Source: Deltaproteobacteria bacterium
Lineage (GTDB): Bacteria; JADJOY01
Assembly (NCBI GenBank): GCA_016713535.1
Contig: JADJOY010000004.1
Span: forward strand, 62,001 to 126,000
DNA: 64,000 bases
Direction of reading: 5' to 3'
The notes beneath the pieces were generated by a model, which worked only from the letters and a program-made list of their open reading frames with translations, was not told the DNA's origin and searched no databases. The position numbers were made by a program, and so were the translations under genes. Positions 27,621 through 38,809 of this stretch are shown here, piece by piece. Position 1 is the first letter of the stretch; each line of letters starts with the position of its first letter.

Positions 27621-27919
27621 CAATCCCGTGGTTCCGATCTCCACGTCTCGGCGATCACATCTTCGAGCTCTCGCCTCAGCCGTAGTGCGTCCGCTTCACC
27701 GATCGTTGGTCCGCCTCGCGTCCACTTCCGTCGTCCACCGAATGCTCGCTCCAGGCACCGTTCGCTGGGGCACACGTACCAGCCTCTTCCGGGCATACGC
27801 TGCGCTCGATCTACCTCGAACGAGCCAGCGTTCACAACCAGCCTCAGCAGCCGCCGCCTGTCGTGCTGTGCGTGGCACGCCACGCATCGACGCCCGAAGG
27901 GCAGGTGTGGCGTGCCCAT
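27620..27919 (-). CDS. ylxR: YlxR (DUF448) RNA-binding-like protein
   Basis: A 99-residue basic protein between nusA and infB, as in most bacteria. [19 protein letters not shown] holds the CxxC-like pair seen in the family, and [17 protein letters not shown] is the second conserved block. YlxR has been linked to RNA binding and RNase P in some bacteria; its function here is inferred from family and position only. The stop shares one base with the infB start, and the start lies 12 bases after the nusA stop. Confidence 0.92.
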   Translation of the reverse strand: MGTPHLPFGRRCVACHAQHDRRRLLRLVVNAGSFEVDRAQRMPGRGWYVCPSERCLERAFGGRRKWTRGGPTIGEADALRLRRELEDVIAETWRSEPRD

Positions 27920-27931
27920 GCCAAGACCCGG

Positions 27932-29302
<1,371 letters not shown>

Positions 29303-29311
29303 CCTGGCTGC

Positions 29312-29891
29312 TCACTCCTCGGAGGTACCGCTCGGTCGGGGGCCGCGGCGCTCTTGGCGACGCCGGGTTGGCGCCCTCGAACCTTTGGAATCTCCCCGGT
29401 TACCGAAGTCGTGCTCCCCGAACTCGTAGATCAGGTTCGCTCGCTCGATCACTGCGAACGGAATCGAGACGAGCGTGCCACCGTCTTCCTCGAGCTCGAC
29501 CTGTTGCTCTCGTGTTCCCCTCAGCACTCCGGTGAATCGCTTCTGCTTGCGGTCTGCGAATGGTGGTCGCCGGGTCTCGATCTTCGCGCGCTTGTCACGG
29601 TATCGCTCGAAATCGTCGAGGCGCTTGAGCGGCCTGTTGAGTCCTGGCGACGAGACCTCGAGCTGATACGAGCCACCGATGACCTCTTCGACGTCGAGGA
29701 GGGGGCTCACACGCCGGCTCATCTCGACGCAGTTCTCTAGGGCTGACTCCGGCTTCTCGATCGAGGGTGATGCGCAGCGTCGGGTGGCTCTCCGAGCCCA
29801 ACACCTCGACGTCGAGCACCTCGCAACCCAGCGCTTGTGCGGTGGGCTCGACGAGCGCTCGAACGCTCTCCACGACGTGCCGGCGATCCAC
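29312..29891 (-). CDS. rimP: Ribosome maturation factor RimP (frameshifted)
   Basis: Small-subunit assembly factor, first gene of the nusA-infB operon. The N-terminal part is VRALVEPTAQALGCEVLDVE then HPTLRITLDREAGVS. The frame breaks near 29740-29748 and resumes as LENCVEMSRRVSPLLDVEE, YQLEVSSPGLNRPLKRLDDF, the RimP signature. An extra C in a CCC run accounts for it. The C-terminal SH3-like domain follows, with a basic tail of about 25 residues. The start is GTG at 29891, preceded by AGGAAAGGA. Confidence 0.88.
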
Positions 29892-30242
29892 TCCTTTCCT
29901 TCTGTCCGTTATGAACGGTCTCTCTGGAAGCGCACCACGAGTGCCGGCGCGGGACGACTACGACGTCCGACCGCTTCGACCCCACCTTGTCAGTGGTTTC
30001 CCGAGCGATCTCGGGCACCCGCCGAAGGACCCGGCCGCCGCTGCCTGGACCCTTCCTCAAACGAAAAAGGCTAGCATTCACCCCACCCCGAGGCAAGCAA
30101 TCCGCGTGCGCGGGCCCCGTTCGAGCGTCGCCGCTGGGCCTCCGGGTTGGTTTGACAAGGTGGGGGGGCTGTGCGACCTTCGCGCGGCTTTTCCCCTCCG
30201 CCACACCCTCTCTCCCGACCCGTGGCGCGACCCACCATCACG
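29892..30242. promoter_or_regulatory. Divergent promoter region, rimP operon / receiver-LpxC
   Basis: A 351-base spacer between divergent genes, no gene seen. It carries a 13-bp inverted pair: CCCCACCTTGTCA (29980-29992) and TGACAAGGTGGGG (30153-30165). The rightward copy contains TTGACA (30152-30157), which could be a -35 element for the plus-strand gene, though the matching -10 (GACCTT, N17) is poor. A weak leftward promoter may be TTGCTT (30100-30095), N17, ATGCTA (30077-30072). Confidence 0.45.
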
Positions 30243-31579
30243 ATGAACCAGTCGTTCCACATCCTCATCGTCGACGACGAGGACGCGATCCAGCGTACCG
30301 TCCGCGGCGTCCTCGAGGACGAGGGCTACCGGACCTCGAGTGTCGGCGACGGCAACGAGGCCATCGGCGCGATCCGGCAGAACAAGCCGGACGTGGTGCT
30401 GCTCGACATCTGGCTGCCGGGGCTCGACGGTATCCAGCTCCTGTGCGACATCAAGAAGTCGAACCCCGACCTCGAGATCATCATGATCTCGGGACACGCC
30501 AACGTGCACACCGCGGTTCAGGCGGTGAAGCTCGGCGCGTTCGACTTCATCGAGAAGCCGCTCAGCCGTGAGCACCTGCTCATGACGCTGGCGCGTGCGC
30601 TCGAGCATCGCCGTCTCGTGCGCGAGAACCGCGAGCTGCGCAACCGCATCATGGAAGCCGGCAACACGCCCGCGCCGGTGTTCCGCACGGCTCTGCCTGG
30701 CGTTCCGGCCGATACCGGCGGTCCGGCGGTGCTTCCGGCCGCCCGACCCCAACGGGCAGCGTCAGCGGACCCTCAAGCGCAACATGGTGGTGTGTGGGCA
30801 GGGGCTCCACTCGGGGATCAAGGGCGGACTGATCCTCACCCCGTTGCCCCCCGGCAGCGGCATCCACTTCGGCAGCATCGCCACCGGTAAGGCGTTTCCA
30901 GCGCACCTCGATTACGTGCGCGCCAGCGGCTACGCCACCACGCTCGGCAACGACGGCGTCGAGGCGCGCACGGTCGAGCACTTCCTCGCCACGCTCCACA
31001 GCTACGGCATCACGAACCTGCTGGTGAAGATGGACGGCGAGGTCCCGACCGTGGACGGCTCGGCGGTCGACTTCTGCCGCATGATCGAGGACGCGGGCAT
31101 CGAGGAACAGGACGCGCGGGTCGAGCCGATCCGCCTGCGCAGTACGTGGTGGGCAACGAGTCGCCCAACGGCGAGTACATCTCGATCGAGCCCCGCCGAC
31201 ACGTTCTCGGTCCACCATCCTGGAGTACCCGCCGCCGGTGGGGCGCCAGGAGGCGACGTTCGTCCATCAGGGGTGCGAGTCGTTCCGTGACAACATCGCG
31301 CCGGCCCGGACCTTCGGGTTCGTCAAGGACGTGCGAATGCTCGCGGAGATGGGCCTTGCGGGCGGCGGTCGGATCGATAATTTCATCCTGATCGACGAAG
31401 AGAAGATCGTGAACACCACGCTGCGCTTCCCGGACGAGCTCGCCCGCCACAAGGTGCTCGACGTGATCGGCGACCTCTACCTGCTCGGCCGCCCGATGCT
31501 CGGCAAGGTCACCGCGCAGAAGACCGGTCACGGCGACAACCTCGCCCTGCTCAAGCTGATCCGCGCCGATCTCGCCTGA
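30243..31579 (+). CDS. lpxC: NtrX-like receiver domain joined to LpxC (four frameshifts)
   Basis: Residues 1-125 are a receiver domain with acidic pair D11/D12, phosphoacceptor D55 (LLDIWLPGLDG), S83 and K105 (FIEKPL). It most resembles NtrX/NtrC receivers, including the linker helix RRLVRENRELRNRI. No stop follows: that frame stays open to 30890. The LpxC sequence (QRTLKRNMVVCGQGLHSG onward) begins one frame over near 30735-30760 and has no ATG, GTG or TTG of its own until ATG 30784, which would cut off its first strand. LpxC then shifts near 31139, 31193 and 31216. Zinc/catalytic residues are kept: EHFLATL, ARHKVLDVIGDL and QKTGHGDN. LpxC is the committed deacetylase of lipid A synthesis. 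The simplest reading is a fused receiver-LpxC with sequencing errors; a separate regulator plus lpxC is the alternative. Confidence 0.75.
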
Positions 31580-31636
31580 TCGGCGCGCGGTCGCCGACGT
31601 CCGACAACCGCGTACGACCGGTGGCGGGCCAGATCC

Positions 31637-33088
31637 TCAGCCCTTGAGGATCTTCTCGATCTCCATGAGGAAGGTGCGGTTCGAGTCGCTGTCGTTGAGC
31701 TTCTCGATGAGCTTGTCCATGGCCTCGACCGGGCCCATGTTCGTGAGCACCTTGCGGAGCTTGTAGATCGCCTCGAGTTCCTCGGGGGCGAGCAGGAGCT
31801 CTTCCTTGCGAGTGCCCGAGCGCTCGATGTTGATCGCCGGGAACACGCGGCGGTCGACCAGGCGCCGGTCGAGCGACAGCTCCATGTTTCCGGTGCCCTT
31901 GAACTCCTCGAAGATCACCTCGTCCATGCGGCTGCCGGTCTCGACCAGCGCGGTGGCGATGATCGTGAGGCTGCCGCCCTCCTCGATGTTGCGCGCGGCC
32001 CCGAAGAATCGCTTTGGCTTCTGCAGCGCGTTCGAATCCACACCGCCCGAGAGGATCTTGCCGCTCGGTGGCTGCACCGTGTTGTAGGCGCGCGCCAGAC
32101 GCGTGATCGAGTCGAGGAGGATCACCACGTCGTAGCGGTGCTCGACGAGGCGCTTCGCCTTCTCGAGCACCATCTCCGAAACCACCGTGTGTCGCTCGGG
32201 CGGCTCGTCGAAGGTGGAGGCCACGACCTCGCCCTTCACCGACCGCTCCATCTCGGTGACCTCTTCGGGCCGCTCGTCGATGAGCAGCACGATCAGCACC
32301 GCGTCCGGGTGGTTGGTCGCGATCGCGTTCGCGATCTTCTGCAGCAGCACGGTCTTGCCGGTGCGCGGCGGCGCGACGATCAGCCCGCGCTGCCCCATGC
32401 CGAGGGGGCTCAGCATGTCCATGACCCGGGTCTCGACGCCGTCGGGCGTGGTCTCGAGCACGAAACGCCGGTTGGGGTGGAGCGGCGTCAGGTTGTCGAA
32501 GAAGACCCTCTCTCTCGCGCGCTCGGGCGCCTGTCCGTTGATCGAGGAGATCTGGATCAGCGCGAAGAACTTTTCCTTGTCGGTCGGCGCGCGCACGTGA
32601 CCGTGCACCGTGTCGCCGGTCTTCAGGTTGAAGCGCTTGATTTGCTGCGGCGAGACGTACACGTCCTCCGGGCAGGGCAGGTAGCTGAAGAAAGGCGAGC
32701 GCAGGAAGCCGTAGCCATCCGACACCACTTCGAGCACGCCCTGGCTCACGAACGCGCGCTGGCCGGCGCTCTTGATCTTGAGGACCTCGAAGATCAGCTC
32801 GGCCTTGCGCATGCGACCGGTGCCCTTGAGGCCGAGCTCGCGCGCGAGCCGGTTCAGGTCCTGGATCGTCATCTTCTGGTACTCGTTCACATCCGTGAGC
32901 GAGCTGCCGTTGGCACCGGCCTCGGCGATGAGGGCCGCATCGGCCTCCGGGTCGAGCTGCGGCGCGCCCGGCGGAACGCGGAACCCTCCACCTCCACCTC
33001 CACCACCGCCGCCACCGCCGCCACGCGGGCGGCGGCGGCCCATGCGTCCAGGGCGGTTGCGGTTCATGTCTCTCGGGCCACCTTTCAT
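31637..33088 (-). CDS. rho: Transcription termination factor Rho
   Basis: A 483-residue hexameric RNA helicase that ends transcripts. The N-terminal Rho_N helix region is [20 protein letters not shown], the RNA-binding cold-shock-like fold includes [19 protein letters not shown], and the ATPase core has [13 protein letters not shown] (Walker A), [14 protein letters not shown] (Walker B) and [13 protein letters not shown], with the Q-loop/R-loop region [20 protein letters not shown]. Before Rho_N is a low-complexity basic leader with 13 consecutive glycines. The ATG at 33088 has GAGGAG 7 bases upstream and is preferred to the internal ATG at 33067. It converges on lpxC. Confidence 0.96.
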   Translation of the reverse strand: MKGGPRDMNRNRPGRMGRRRPRGGGGGGGGGGGGGFRVPPGAPQLDPEADAALIAEAGANGSSLTDVNEYQKMTIQDLNRLARELGLKGTGRMRKAELIFEVLKIKSAGQRAFVSQGVLEVVSDGYGFLRSPFFSYLPCPEDVYVSPQQIKRFNLKTGDTVHGHVRAPTDKEKFFALIQISSINGQAPERARERVFFDNLTPLHPNRRFVLETTPDGVETRVMDMLSPLGMGQRGLIVAPPRTGKTVLLQKIANAIATNHPDAVLIVLLIDERPEEVTEMERSVKGEVVASTFDEPPERHTVVSEMVLEKAKRLVEHRYDVVILLDSITRLARAYNTVQPPSGKILSGGVDSNALQKPKRFFGAARNIEEGGSLTIIATALVETGSRMDEVIFEEFKGTGNMELSLDRRLVDRRVFPAINIERSGTRKEELLLAPEELEAIYKLRKVLTNMGPVEAMDKLIEKLNDSDSNRTFLMEIEKILKG

Positions 33089-33376
33089 GGCGGATCTCCT
33101 CGGGTGCGCGCGGACCGGGCGCCGTCCGCGCCGCGTGTGGCGTCGACGGCGCTCGCGCGTCGCGGGTCGGCTCGGTTGTGGGCCGCCGGGTTGCGTCAGG
33201 TGGGGCCCGTCGAGATCGGCCTTCAAGGCCGTTACGACGAGCAGCGCTGCCGGCGAGATCGAATCGAGCGAGGTCGTGAGCACGCGGCCCACGTCTCGAT
33301 CGCGGCGGAAGCTACCACAGCGCGGAGACCCCGCCAAACCCGGTCCCACGGGGCGGTTCTCGGCGGCCGGCGCGGC

Positions 33377-35173
33377 TCACATCGCCGGGAGATCGCGCTC
33401 GGTGCGCGCGATCAGCTCCGGCGCGCGCACCACCACGATCGGCACCGCGAGCGGGTCGACCGTCGACTCGCTCGGGAACGCGCCGAGCTGCGTGACGAGC
33501 GCCTCGCGGCATTCCTCGACCACCCTCCGCACCACACCCGTGACCGCCAGTGGGAGCCCGTCGAGGAGCGGCTCGAGCCACTGCTCCACCGCGCTCGCCA
33601 GCGCGCCGCTCGCGGCCGTCGGACGCAGCACCGCCGCGACGCGTTCGCCGAGGTCGGCCAGGCACTCGACGGGGATCGGCTCGAAGCGGGCCTCGCGGGC
33701 GAGCAGCACGTTCGCCAGCATCGTCGCGACGAGCTGGTGCGCCGAGAGATCGGTGAGTCGATCCACGGTGCAGCCCTCGAGGTCCATCCCTTGCCACTCG
33801 TGCGGGTCGGGCATCAGGCGGTGGAACAGGAACACCGCGAGCGCCTCGCCGCGCGTCAGCACCGCGTCGACGCGCTCCAGGTCGGCCAGGCTCTCGAATG
33901 CGCGCACACCCGTCTCGCCCTCGACGTCGAGGGCCTGCGGATACGAAGGGGGCGTCGCGCCGAGGGTGTCCATGGTCCGCGCCACGACGTGGCCGAGGAT
34001 CGTCGCGCGCCCGCCGAACGCGGCGAGCGGTGTCTCGCGGCGCAGGCGGGTGACCCGCGTGACGAGGTCCGTGACCAGCGTGCGGCCGACGCGATGGATG
34101 GCCTCGAGCCGCACTTCCCGAAGCAGCTCGGCCGCGCTCGCGACGTCGCCACGCGCAAGTCGCTCGAGCCCGAGCCCGAGGCAGGAGACCGTCCCCACCG
34201 CCTGCCGGTGGACCTCGCTCATGTCGGCGAAGTCGCGCACGGTGGCGACCAGCACTGCGTTGGTGAGGAACGCGAGCTCGCGCTCCACGCCTGCGCGCAC
34301 GCCTGCCTCGAGCGCGCCCAGGGCTGCGACCAGGAACGACGCCTCGGCGTTCACCACCGGTACCAGCTCGGAGCCGGTCGTGCTCGCGCCGATGGATCCG
34401 GGGTCGAGTTTGCGATGGCGCTCGAGATCGAATCGCTCCACTTCGAGGCGGGCGAGCGTTTCGAGGGCGCGATCGAAGTCGGGGAAGCCCTCGTCCGCGA
34501 GGCGACCGTCGCGCAGACGTCGCGCCTCCTCGACCACTTCGGCTGGCAGATCCTGGCGCAGAGCTTCGAACAGGTCGACGGTGAGCTCCGGGGTTCGGTC
34601 GCGCAGGACCTTGAGCGTCTGGGTCAGCTCGAGCGCGACGTTCGCTTCCACGTCCTCGGCGAACGAGAAGTAATAGAGATCGTCGAAGGTGCTGAGCGAT
34701 GGATCGTCGAGCTCGACCGGATCGACGTCCTCGTTCCGTTTCATCACACGCACCCGTCCGGCGAAGAGTGCGATCAGGAACTCGAAGTCGAGCTGCGCCA
34801 GGTGGCGCGCCAGCGTCCGCGGTCCGGCCTCGCGCAGTCGGTGGATCCACTCGTCCGCCCGGTTCGTCGCCAGCTCGTCGCGGCGCCAGCATTCGAGGTC
34901 GAGGCAGAACTCGACCTGACGCGGCGTCGCGAGCGGCAGCAGCTCGACGGAGTCGGCCGGACCGACCTCGTGGAACAGCGTGAAGAACGTGGTCCGCGGG
35001 AGCGTTCGCACCAGTCCGGTCGGGTTCCGGGCGAGAAAGATCAGCTGCCACAGCTCGCGCGACGGGAGCTGCGCGAGCACGGGTGCCGCCTCGTCGAGCG
35101 ACAGACCGTCGATCAGGCGACGCGCGGCTTCACGGTCGCGCTGGACCAGCAGGGTGAGCTCGTTCGGATCCAT
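33377..35173 (-). CDS. Large soluble protein, possibly DUF6178 family
   Basis: A 598-residue, acidic, mostly helical protein without transmembrane segments or signal peptide. It opens ALRLIDGLSL-like as RRLIDGLSLDEAAPVLAQLP, and PSRELWQLIFLARNPTGLVR is a distinctive early block; FFTLFHEVGPADSVELL and ELATNRADEWIHRLREAG follow. This order resembles DUF6178 proteins of deltaproteobacteria as I remember them; the assignment is tentative. No catalytic motif was found. It lies 288 bases upstream of rho on the same strand; a functional link to Rho is not shown. The start at 35173 is the natural N-terminus of the family-like region. Confidence 0.6.
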   Translation of the reverse strand: MDPNELTLLVQRDREAARRLIDGLSLDEAAPVLAQLPSRELWQLIFLARNPTGLVRTLPRTTFFTLFHEVGPADSVELLPLATPRQVEFCLDLECWRRDELATNRADEWIHRLREAGPRTLARHLAQLDFEFLIALFAGRVRVMKRNEDVDPVELDDPSLSTFDDLYYFSFAEDVEANVALELTQTLKVLRDRTPELTVDLFEALRQDLPAEVVEEARRLRDGRLADEGFPDFDRALETLARLEVERFDLERHRKLDPGSIGASTTGSELVPVVNAEASFLVAALGALEAGVRAGVERELAFLTNAVLVATVRDFADMSEVHRQAVGTVSCLGLGLERLARGDVASAAELLREVRLEAIHRVGRTLVTDLVTRVTRLRRETPLAAFGGRATILGHVVARTMDTLGATPPSYPQALDVEGETGVRAFESLADLERVDAVLTRGEALAVFLFHRLMPDPHEWQGMDLEGCTVDRLTDLSAHQLVATMLANVLLAREARFEPIPVECLADLGERVAAVLRPTAASGALASAVEQWLEPLLDGLPLAVTGVVRRVVEECREALVTQLGAFPSESTVDPLAVPIVVVRAPELIARTERDLPAM

Positions 35174-35327
35174 GGAAGAGGATTGAACCTAACGGCGCCC
35201 CCGGCTCACCTCAAGCGGCGGCGCAGCCGGCCGTGGCGCGCGATCGAAGCGTTCCGCGAGCCTGACGGCCCCCATGATATAGTCGGAACCAATCACGTCC
35301 TCGGGACGATCGCCGCCCTTTGCGAGC

Positions 35328-36488
35328 ATGACTCAGCCCTCCGGCACCTCCGACCCGACCACCGGCGTCACCAACTCCAAGAGCGGCCGTGTCGTCGACG
35401 GCAAGCTGGTGTTGTGGACCGACAAGGGCGAGCCACGGGTGATCCGTCCGGTCAGCGTCGAGAACAAGAAGCTGTTCGTGGATGCCGAATCGATGCTGAG
35501 CCTCGGCGCCCGCGCCGAGCTCGAGCTACCGCCCGCCGGCGAAGGCGAGGCACGTAGCCGGGTGCGGGTCGAGGTCGTGTACTCGAATCCCGGCAAGGGC
35601 TCGACCACCCTCCGGCGCGGCATGCTGCTCGCCTTTCCAGACCTGACCGATGAGCTGCTGGCTCGCGTCAACGCCGCCATCGCGCAGGCGCCACGGACCA
35701 GCACGATTCCCGAGCCCGCGCCCGAGAAGCCGAAGCCCACCAAGGAAGACGACACCGTCTACTCGAAGGTGCCGATCGCCGAGCCGGCTGCCGCGCGTTC
35801 CGCACCCGAGCCGGCGCGTCGCGCCGAGAGCACGCGGACCAACGGCTCGCGGCGCGCCAGGAAGGGCGGCTCGTTGTTGTGGGTGCCGGTGGTGCTGGCG
35901 CTCGCGCTCGCCGGGGTGCTCGGCTATTTCCGCTACGAGGACTGGCTGGACCACCAGAACGCCACCCCGGCGCCGGTGCCTGGGCCCGTTCGCGTCCCCA
36001 AGCGGGCGGCCAACCCCTCGCCCGAGATCAAGCCCCCCGCCGTCGACCCGCGCTACACGGCGTATGTCGCTCCGGCGCGCGAGGCCGCGGAGGCGCTGCT
36101 CGCCGGCGACGCTCCCACGCTCGAGGGCAAGCTCGCCACGGCGGAGAAGCTCGTCAGCGCGCTCCAACCCGAGCCCGCGTCGCTGCGAGGCTTGCGCGCC
36201 GGGCGCGAGGCGCTGCGGCTGCGGGACACCGCGCTCGACAACATCGGTCAGGTCCGGTCGCTCGAGGGGACCGCGTGGGGGAAGGGTTCGAACACCCCAT
36301 ATCGAACCAAGGAAACCTTCCTGAAGGCCCAGGAAGCTCGCATCTCGGTGACCAAGACCACGTCGGCCGATCTGGCGAACGAGACGCTCGCGATCCTGCG
36401 CGCTGCCGAGCCGTGGAAGGCCGAGTTGGACCCTGCGTTGCAGGACCGGATCGAGCGAACCGTGCGGATGCTCCAGCTCAGCCAGTGA
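35328..36488 (+). CDS. Single-span membrane protein with PilZ-like N-terminus
   Basis: A 386-residue protein. Residues 20-125 are beta-rich (RPVSVENKKLFVDAESMLSL, RRGMLLAFPDLTDELLARVN) and recall PilZ-type beta barrels, but the RxxxR cyclic-di-GMP motif is not apparent. A proline/lysine-rich linker leads to one transmembrane helix, SLLWVPVVLALALAGVLGYF (about 185-204), so the N-terminal domain is cytoplasmic and the helical C-terminus probably periplasmic. The C-terminal part has ARISVTKTTSADLANETLAI. TATAGT (35278-35283) upstream could be a -10 box. It ends 11 bases inside the convergent GT-C gene. Function unknown. Confidence 0.6.
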   Translation: MTQPSGTSDPTTGVTNSKSGRVVDGKLVLWTDKGEPRVIRPVSVENKKLFVDAESMLSLGARAELELPPAGEGEARSRVRVEVVYSNPGKGSTTLRRGMLLAFPDLTDELLARVNAAIAQAPRTSTIPEPAPEKPKPTKEDDTVYSKVPIAEPAAARSAPEPARRAESTRTNGSRRARKGGSLLWVPVVLALALAGVLGYFRYEDWLDHQNATPAPVPGPVRVPKRAANPSPEIKPPAVDPRYTAYVAPAREAAEALLAGDAPTLEGKLATAEKLVSALQPEPASLRGLRAGREALRLRDTALDNIGQVRSLEGTAWGKGSNTPYRTKETFLKAQEARISVTKTTSADLANETLAILRAAEPWKAELDPALQDRIERTVRMLQLSQ

Positions 36489-38160
36489 CCGAGGCGGGCG
36501 CCGGCCGCTCGAACCGATAGACTGCGCTCACGCCGTCGCGGCCGGCGAACACACGCGCCTCGGCGTGGTCGGCGAGGAAGCGGGCGATCGCGGGGTCGAC
36601 GTGTGCGGCCACGCCGAGCGAGGGCGTGGTCACGATCCACACCCGCCCGGGACGAGCCAGCTCGGCGCGTAGCTCGGAGAGGGTGCGGATCACCGGGGCG
36701 CCGATGTAGTTGTCCACGAGCCGCCCGTCCGCTCCGTCGTGGAACGCGTCCCACAGCGCGGGGTTGGCGCGCCAGATCCAGCCGTCGAGGCGCCCCGTGT
36801 AGCCGAACGTGAAGATGGGATGGGTCCCGAGGACGCGGTCTTCGGGCACGCGATGGTCGGCGACGTAGCGTCCCGTTCCCGCCATGTCCCAGGTGAAGAG
36901 AACCTCGATGCTCGGCAGGTAGCGCCCGTCCTCGACCCGATCGGCGTGGGTCCGGTCCGCGACCCGCCACGCGTCCCCCACGTGCGCATCCGCGATCCCG
37001 AGCGTGCCCGCCACCAACGCGCCGGCGAGCGCGCCGAAGTCCGCGCCTCGACCGCTCCGGAACCACGCGCCGAGCGCCCCGCCGAGACCGGCCATCACCG
37101 CAACGGCCAGCACCACACCGAACGGCAGCAGATGGAAGAGGTAGCGCGGTACGGCGTGCGCGGCGCCGAAGCCGAGGACCGCGATCCCCAGGACGAGGGT
37201 CGCGCCGAGGGCTAGCGCGGACCCGCCACCGCGAGGTCCGCCGCGGCGCGCGGCGGGTGCCACGGACGCCAGAGCCCACAGCGGACCGGCCACGGCGATC
37301 ATGCCGACCAGCGACGGAACCAGCACAGGCAGCCAGCGAAAGAACTGCCCCGACCAGCGGCTCAGGCCCTTGGTGAGCGCGCTCACCGCCCCGAATGCGC
37401 CCCCACTCGGGCGGTGGACGAAGCCGACCTCCCAGCGCGACTCGAACGCCAGCCACGCGAGCGCCAGCGCCGTGACCGTCGCGAGCTCGGCGAGGTGGCC
37501 CCGATCGCGAACCAGCCGCGGGCCACGCAGCGCCACGAGGGGTACGTAGAGGAGCAAGAAGGTCAGCGCGATCGTGTGCGTCGCGAGCGCGGCGGCGAAG
37601 CACACCAGCATCGCGCTGCGCGCGCGCGGGTCGTCTCGGACGTGCACCGCGTGGAAGCGCTCCACGAAGCCCACCAGCGCGAGCTGCAGCACGGGGTAGT
37701 AACGGGCGTACCGGCTCATCTCGACCTGCCAGACGTGGACGGCGATGATCGCGCCCGCCGCCACTCCCACCGCGGGCGAGAAGATCCGTCGCCCCGTCCA
37801 CCACAGTGCCGGGACGAGCGCCGTGGAGGCGATCGCCGCGGGAAGCCTCAGCAACGCATCGACGTGCGCGCTCGCGATCCCGGCTGGCGCCACCGCGGCC
37901 GTGGCCAGGTAGGTGTAGAGAAGGCTCTTCCAGTACACCGCGCCGGATGGCAGCCGCGGGATGCCGTGCTCGAGGACGCCGCGCACCGCCAGGTAGGTGA
38001 AGCCCTCGTCGCCCGACTGCGAGAGGACCCCGATGTGGCGCAGGCGCATCCACGCGGCCACGAGGGTGAGCGCCACGATCGCCGTGACCTCGAGCGGCCG
38101 GAGCGGCGCGGGTGCCAGCGGTGCGGTGGTGGGCTGCGAGGTCTCGCGCGCGGACAGCAT
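36478..38160 (-). CDS. GT39/ArnT-like membrane glycosyltransferase
   Basis: A 560-residue inner-membrane protein with about ten helices, beginning VTAIVALTLVAAWMRLRHIG. The first periplasmic loop has SQSGDEGFTYLAVRGVLEHG, the D-E motif of GT-C family 39/83 enzymes that transfer a sugar from a polyprenyl phosphate. VEMSRYARYYPVLQLALVGF is the second typical loop. The C-terminal 130 residues form a soluble periplasmic domain. ArnT-like lipid A modification, protein O-mannosylation or another acceptor are all possible. It is divergent from the isochorismatase-like gene. Confidence 0.78.
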   Translation of the reverse strand: MLSARETSQPTTAPLAPAPLRPLEVTAIVALTLVAAWMRLRHIGVLSQSGDEGFTYLAVRGVLEHGIPRLPSGAVYWKSLLYTYLATAAVAPAGIASAHVDALLRLPAAIASTALVPALWWTGRRIFSPAVGVAAGAIIAVHVWQVEMSRYARYYPVLQLALVGFVERFHAVHVRDDPRARSAMLVCFAAALATHTIALTFLLLYVPLVALRGPRLVRDRGHLAELATVTALALAWLAFESRWEVGFVHRPSGGAFGAVSALTKGLSRWSGQFFRWLPVLVPSLVGMIAVAGPLWALASVAPAARRGGPRGGGSALALGATLVLGIAVLGFGAAHAVPRYLFHLLPFGVVLAVAVMAGLGGALGAWFRSGRGADFGALAGALVAGTLGIADAHVGDAWRVADRTHADRVEDGRYLPSIEVLFTWDMAGTGRYVADHRVPEDRVLGTHPIFTFGYTGRLDGWIWRANPALWDAFHDGADGRLVDNYIGAPVIRTLSELRAELARPGRVWIVTTPSLGVAAHVDPAIARFLADHAEARVFAGRDGVSAVYRFERPAPASVTG

Positions 38161-38254
38161 GGCGTCGTGCGTCGCGAGGCTAGCCGCCCGAGCGGCGAGC
38201 GGTCCAGAATGCCCACGTTCCGCCCGTCCCCACCGATCTCAGGAGGCGCTCGTC

Positions 38255-38809
38255 ATGTATCAGCCGCTCGACGCAGGCTCGGCCGCGCTGGTGGTCATCG
38301 ACATCCAGGAGCGGCTGATGGCCGCGATCGCGAACCGTGACGAGGTCGTGAAGAACGCGTCGCTGCTGCTTCGCCTCGCCGAGATCCAGCGCATCCCGAA
38401 GCTGGTCACGACCCAGTACAAGGCCGGCATCGGGCCGATCGTGCCGGGCGTCGAGGATCTCCTCGGCGAGGCGCAGCCGGTCTTCGACAAGACCGAATTC
38501 TCGTGCCTCGCCAACGAAGGCGCCGCGCGCGGCCTCGCCGAGCTCGGCCGCAAGCGGCTGGTCCTCACCGGCGTCGAGGCGCACATCTGCGTCTACCAGA
38601 CCGCGCTGGCGTGCAGGAATGCGGGCTACGAGGTCACGGTGGTCGCGGACGGCGTCGGATCGCGCACCTCCGAGAACCACGTGCTCGGTCTCGAGCGGAT
38701 GCAGACTCTCGGTTGCCAGATCGCGTCCACGGAGATGGTGATCTACGAGTTCCTCGGCAAGGCGGGCACGCCCGACTTCAAGAAGCTGCTCCCGTACCTC
38801 AAGGGGTGA
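38255..38809 (+). CDS. Isochorismatase-like cysteine hydrolase
   Basis: A 184-residue Rossmann-like hydrolase with the full catalytic triad D16 (LVVIDIQERL), K79 (VFDKTEFSC) and C112 (GVEAHICVYQTAL). VTTQYKAGIGPIVPG and EVTVVADGVGSRT are family segments. Members include nicotinamidases, YcaC-like hydrolases and isochorismatases; this short form without metal-site histidines fits the YcaC-like group, whose substrate is uncertain. AGGAGG lies 8 bases before the ATG. It ends 11 bases inside the convergent acyltransferase gene. Confidence 0.9.
   Translation: MYQPLDAGSAALVVIDIQERLMAAIANRDEVVKNASLLLRLAEIQRIPKLVTTQYKAGIGPIVPGVEDLLGEAQPVFDKTEFSCLANEGAARGLAELGRKRLVLTGVEAHICVYQTALACRNAGYEVTVVADGVGSRTSENHVLGLERMQTLGCQIASTEMVIYEFLGKAGTPDFKKLLPYLKG

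Noticed and set aside
30784-31579. Separate lpxC starting at ATG 30784
   Set aside because: Kept as the alternative, but this start removes the conserved QRTLKR strand and has no clear ribosome site, so fusion was preferred.
32138-35557. Plus-strand frame of about 1139 residues
   Set aside because: Antisense to rho and the DUF6178-like gene, no recognisable domain, composition typical of GC-rich shadows.
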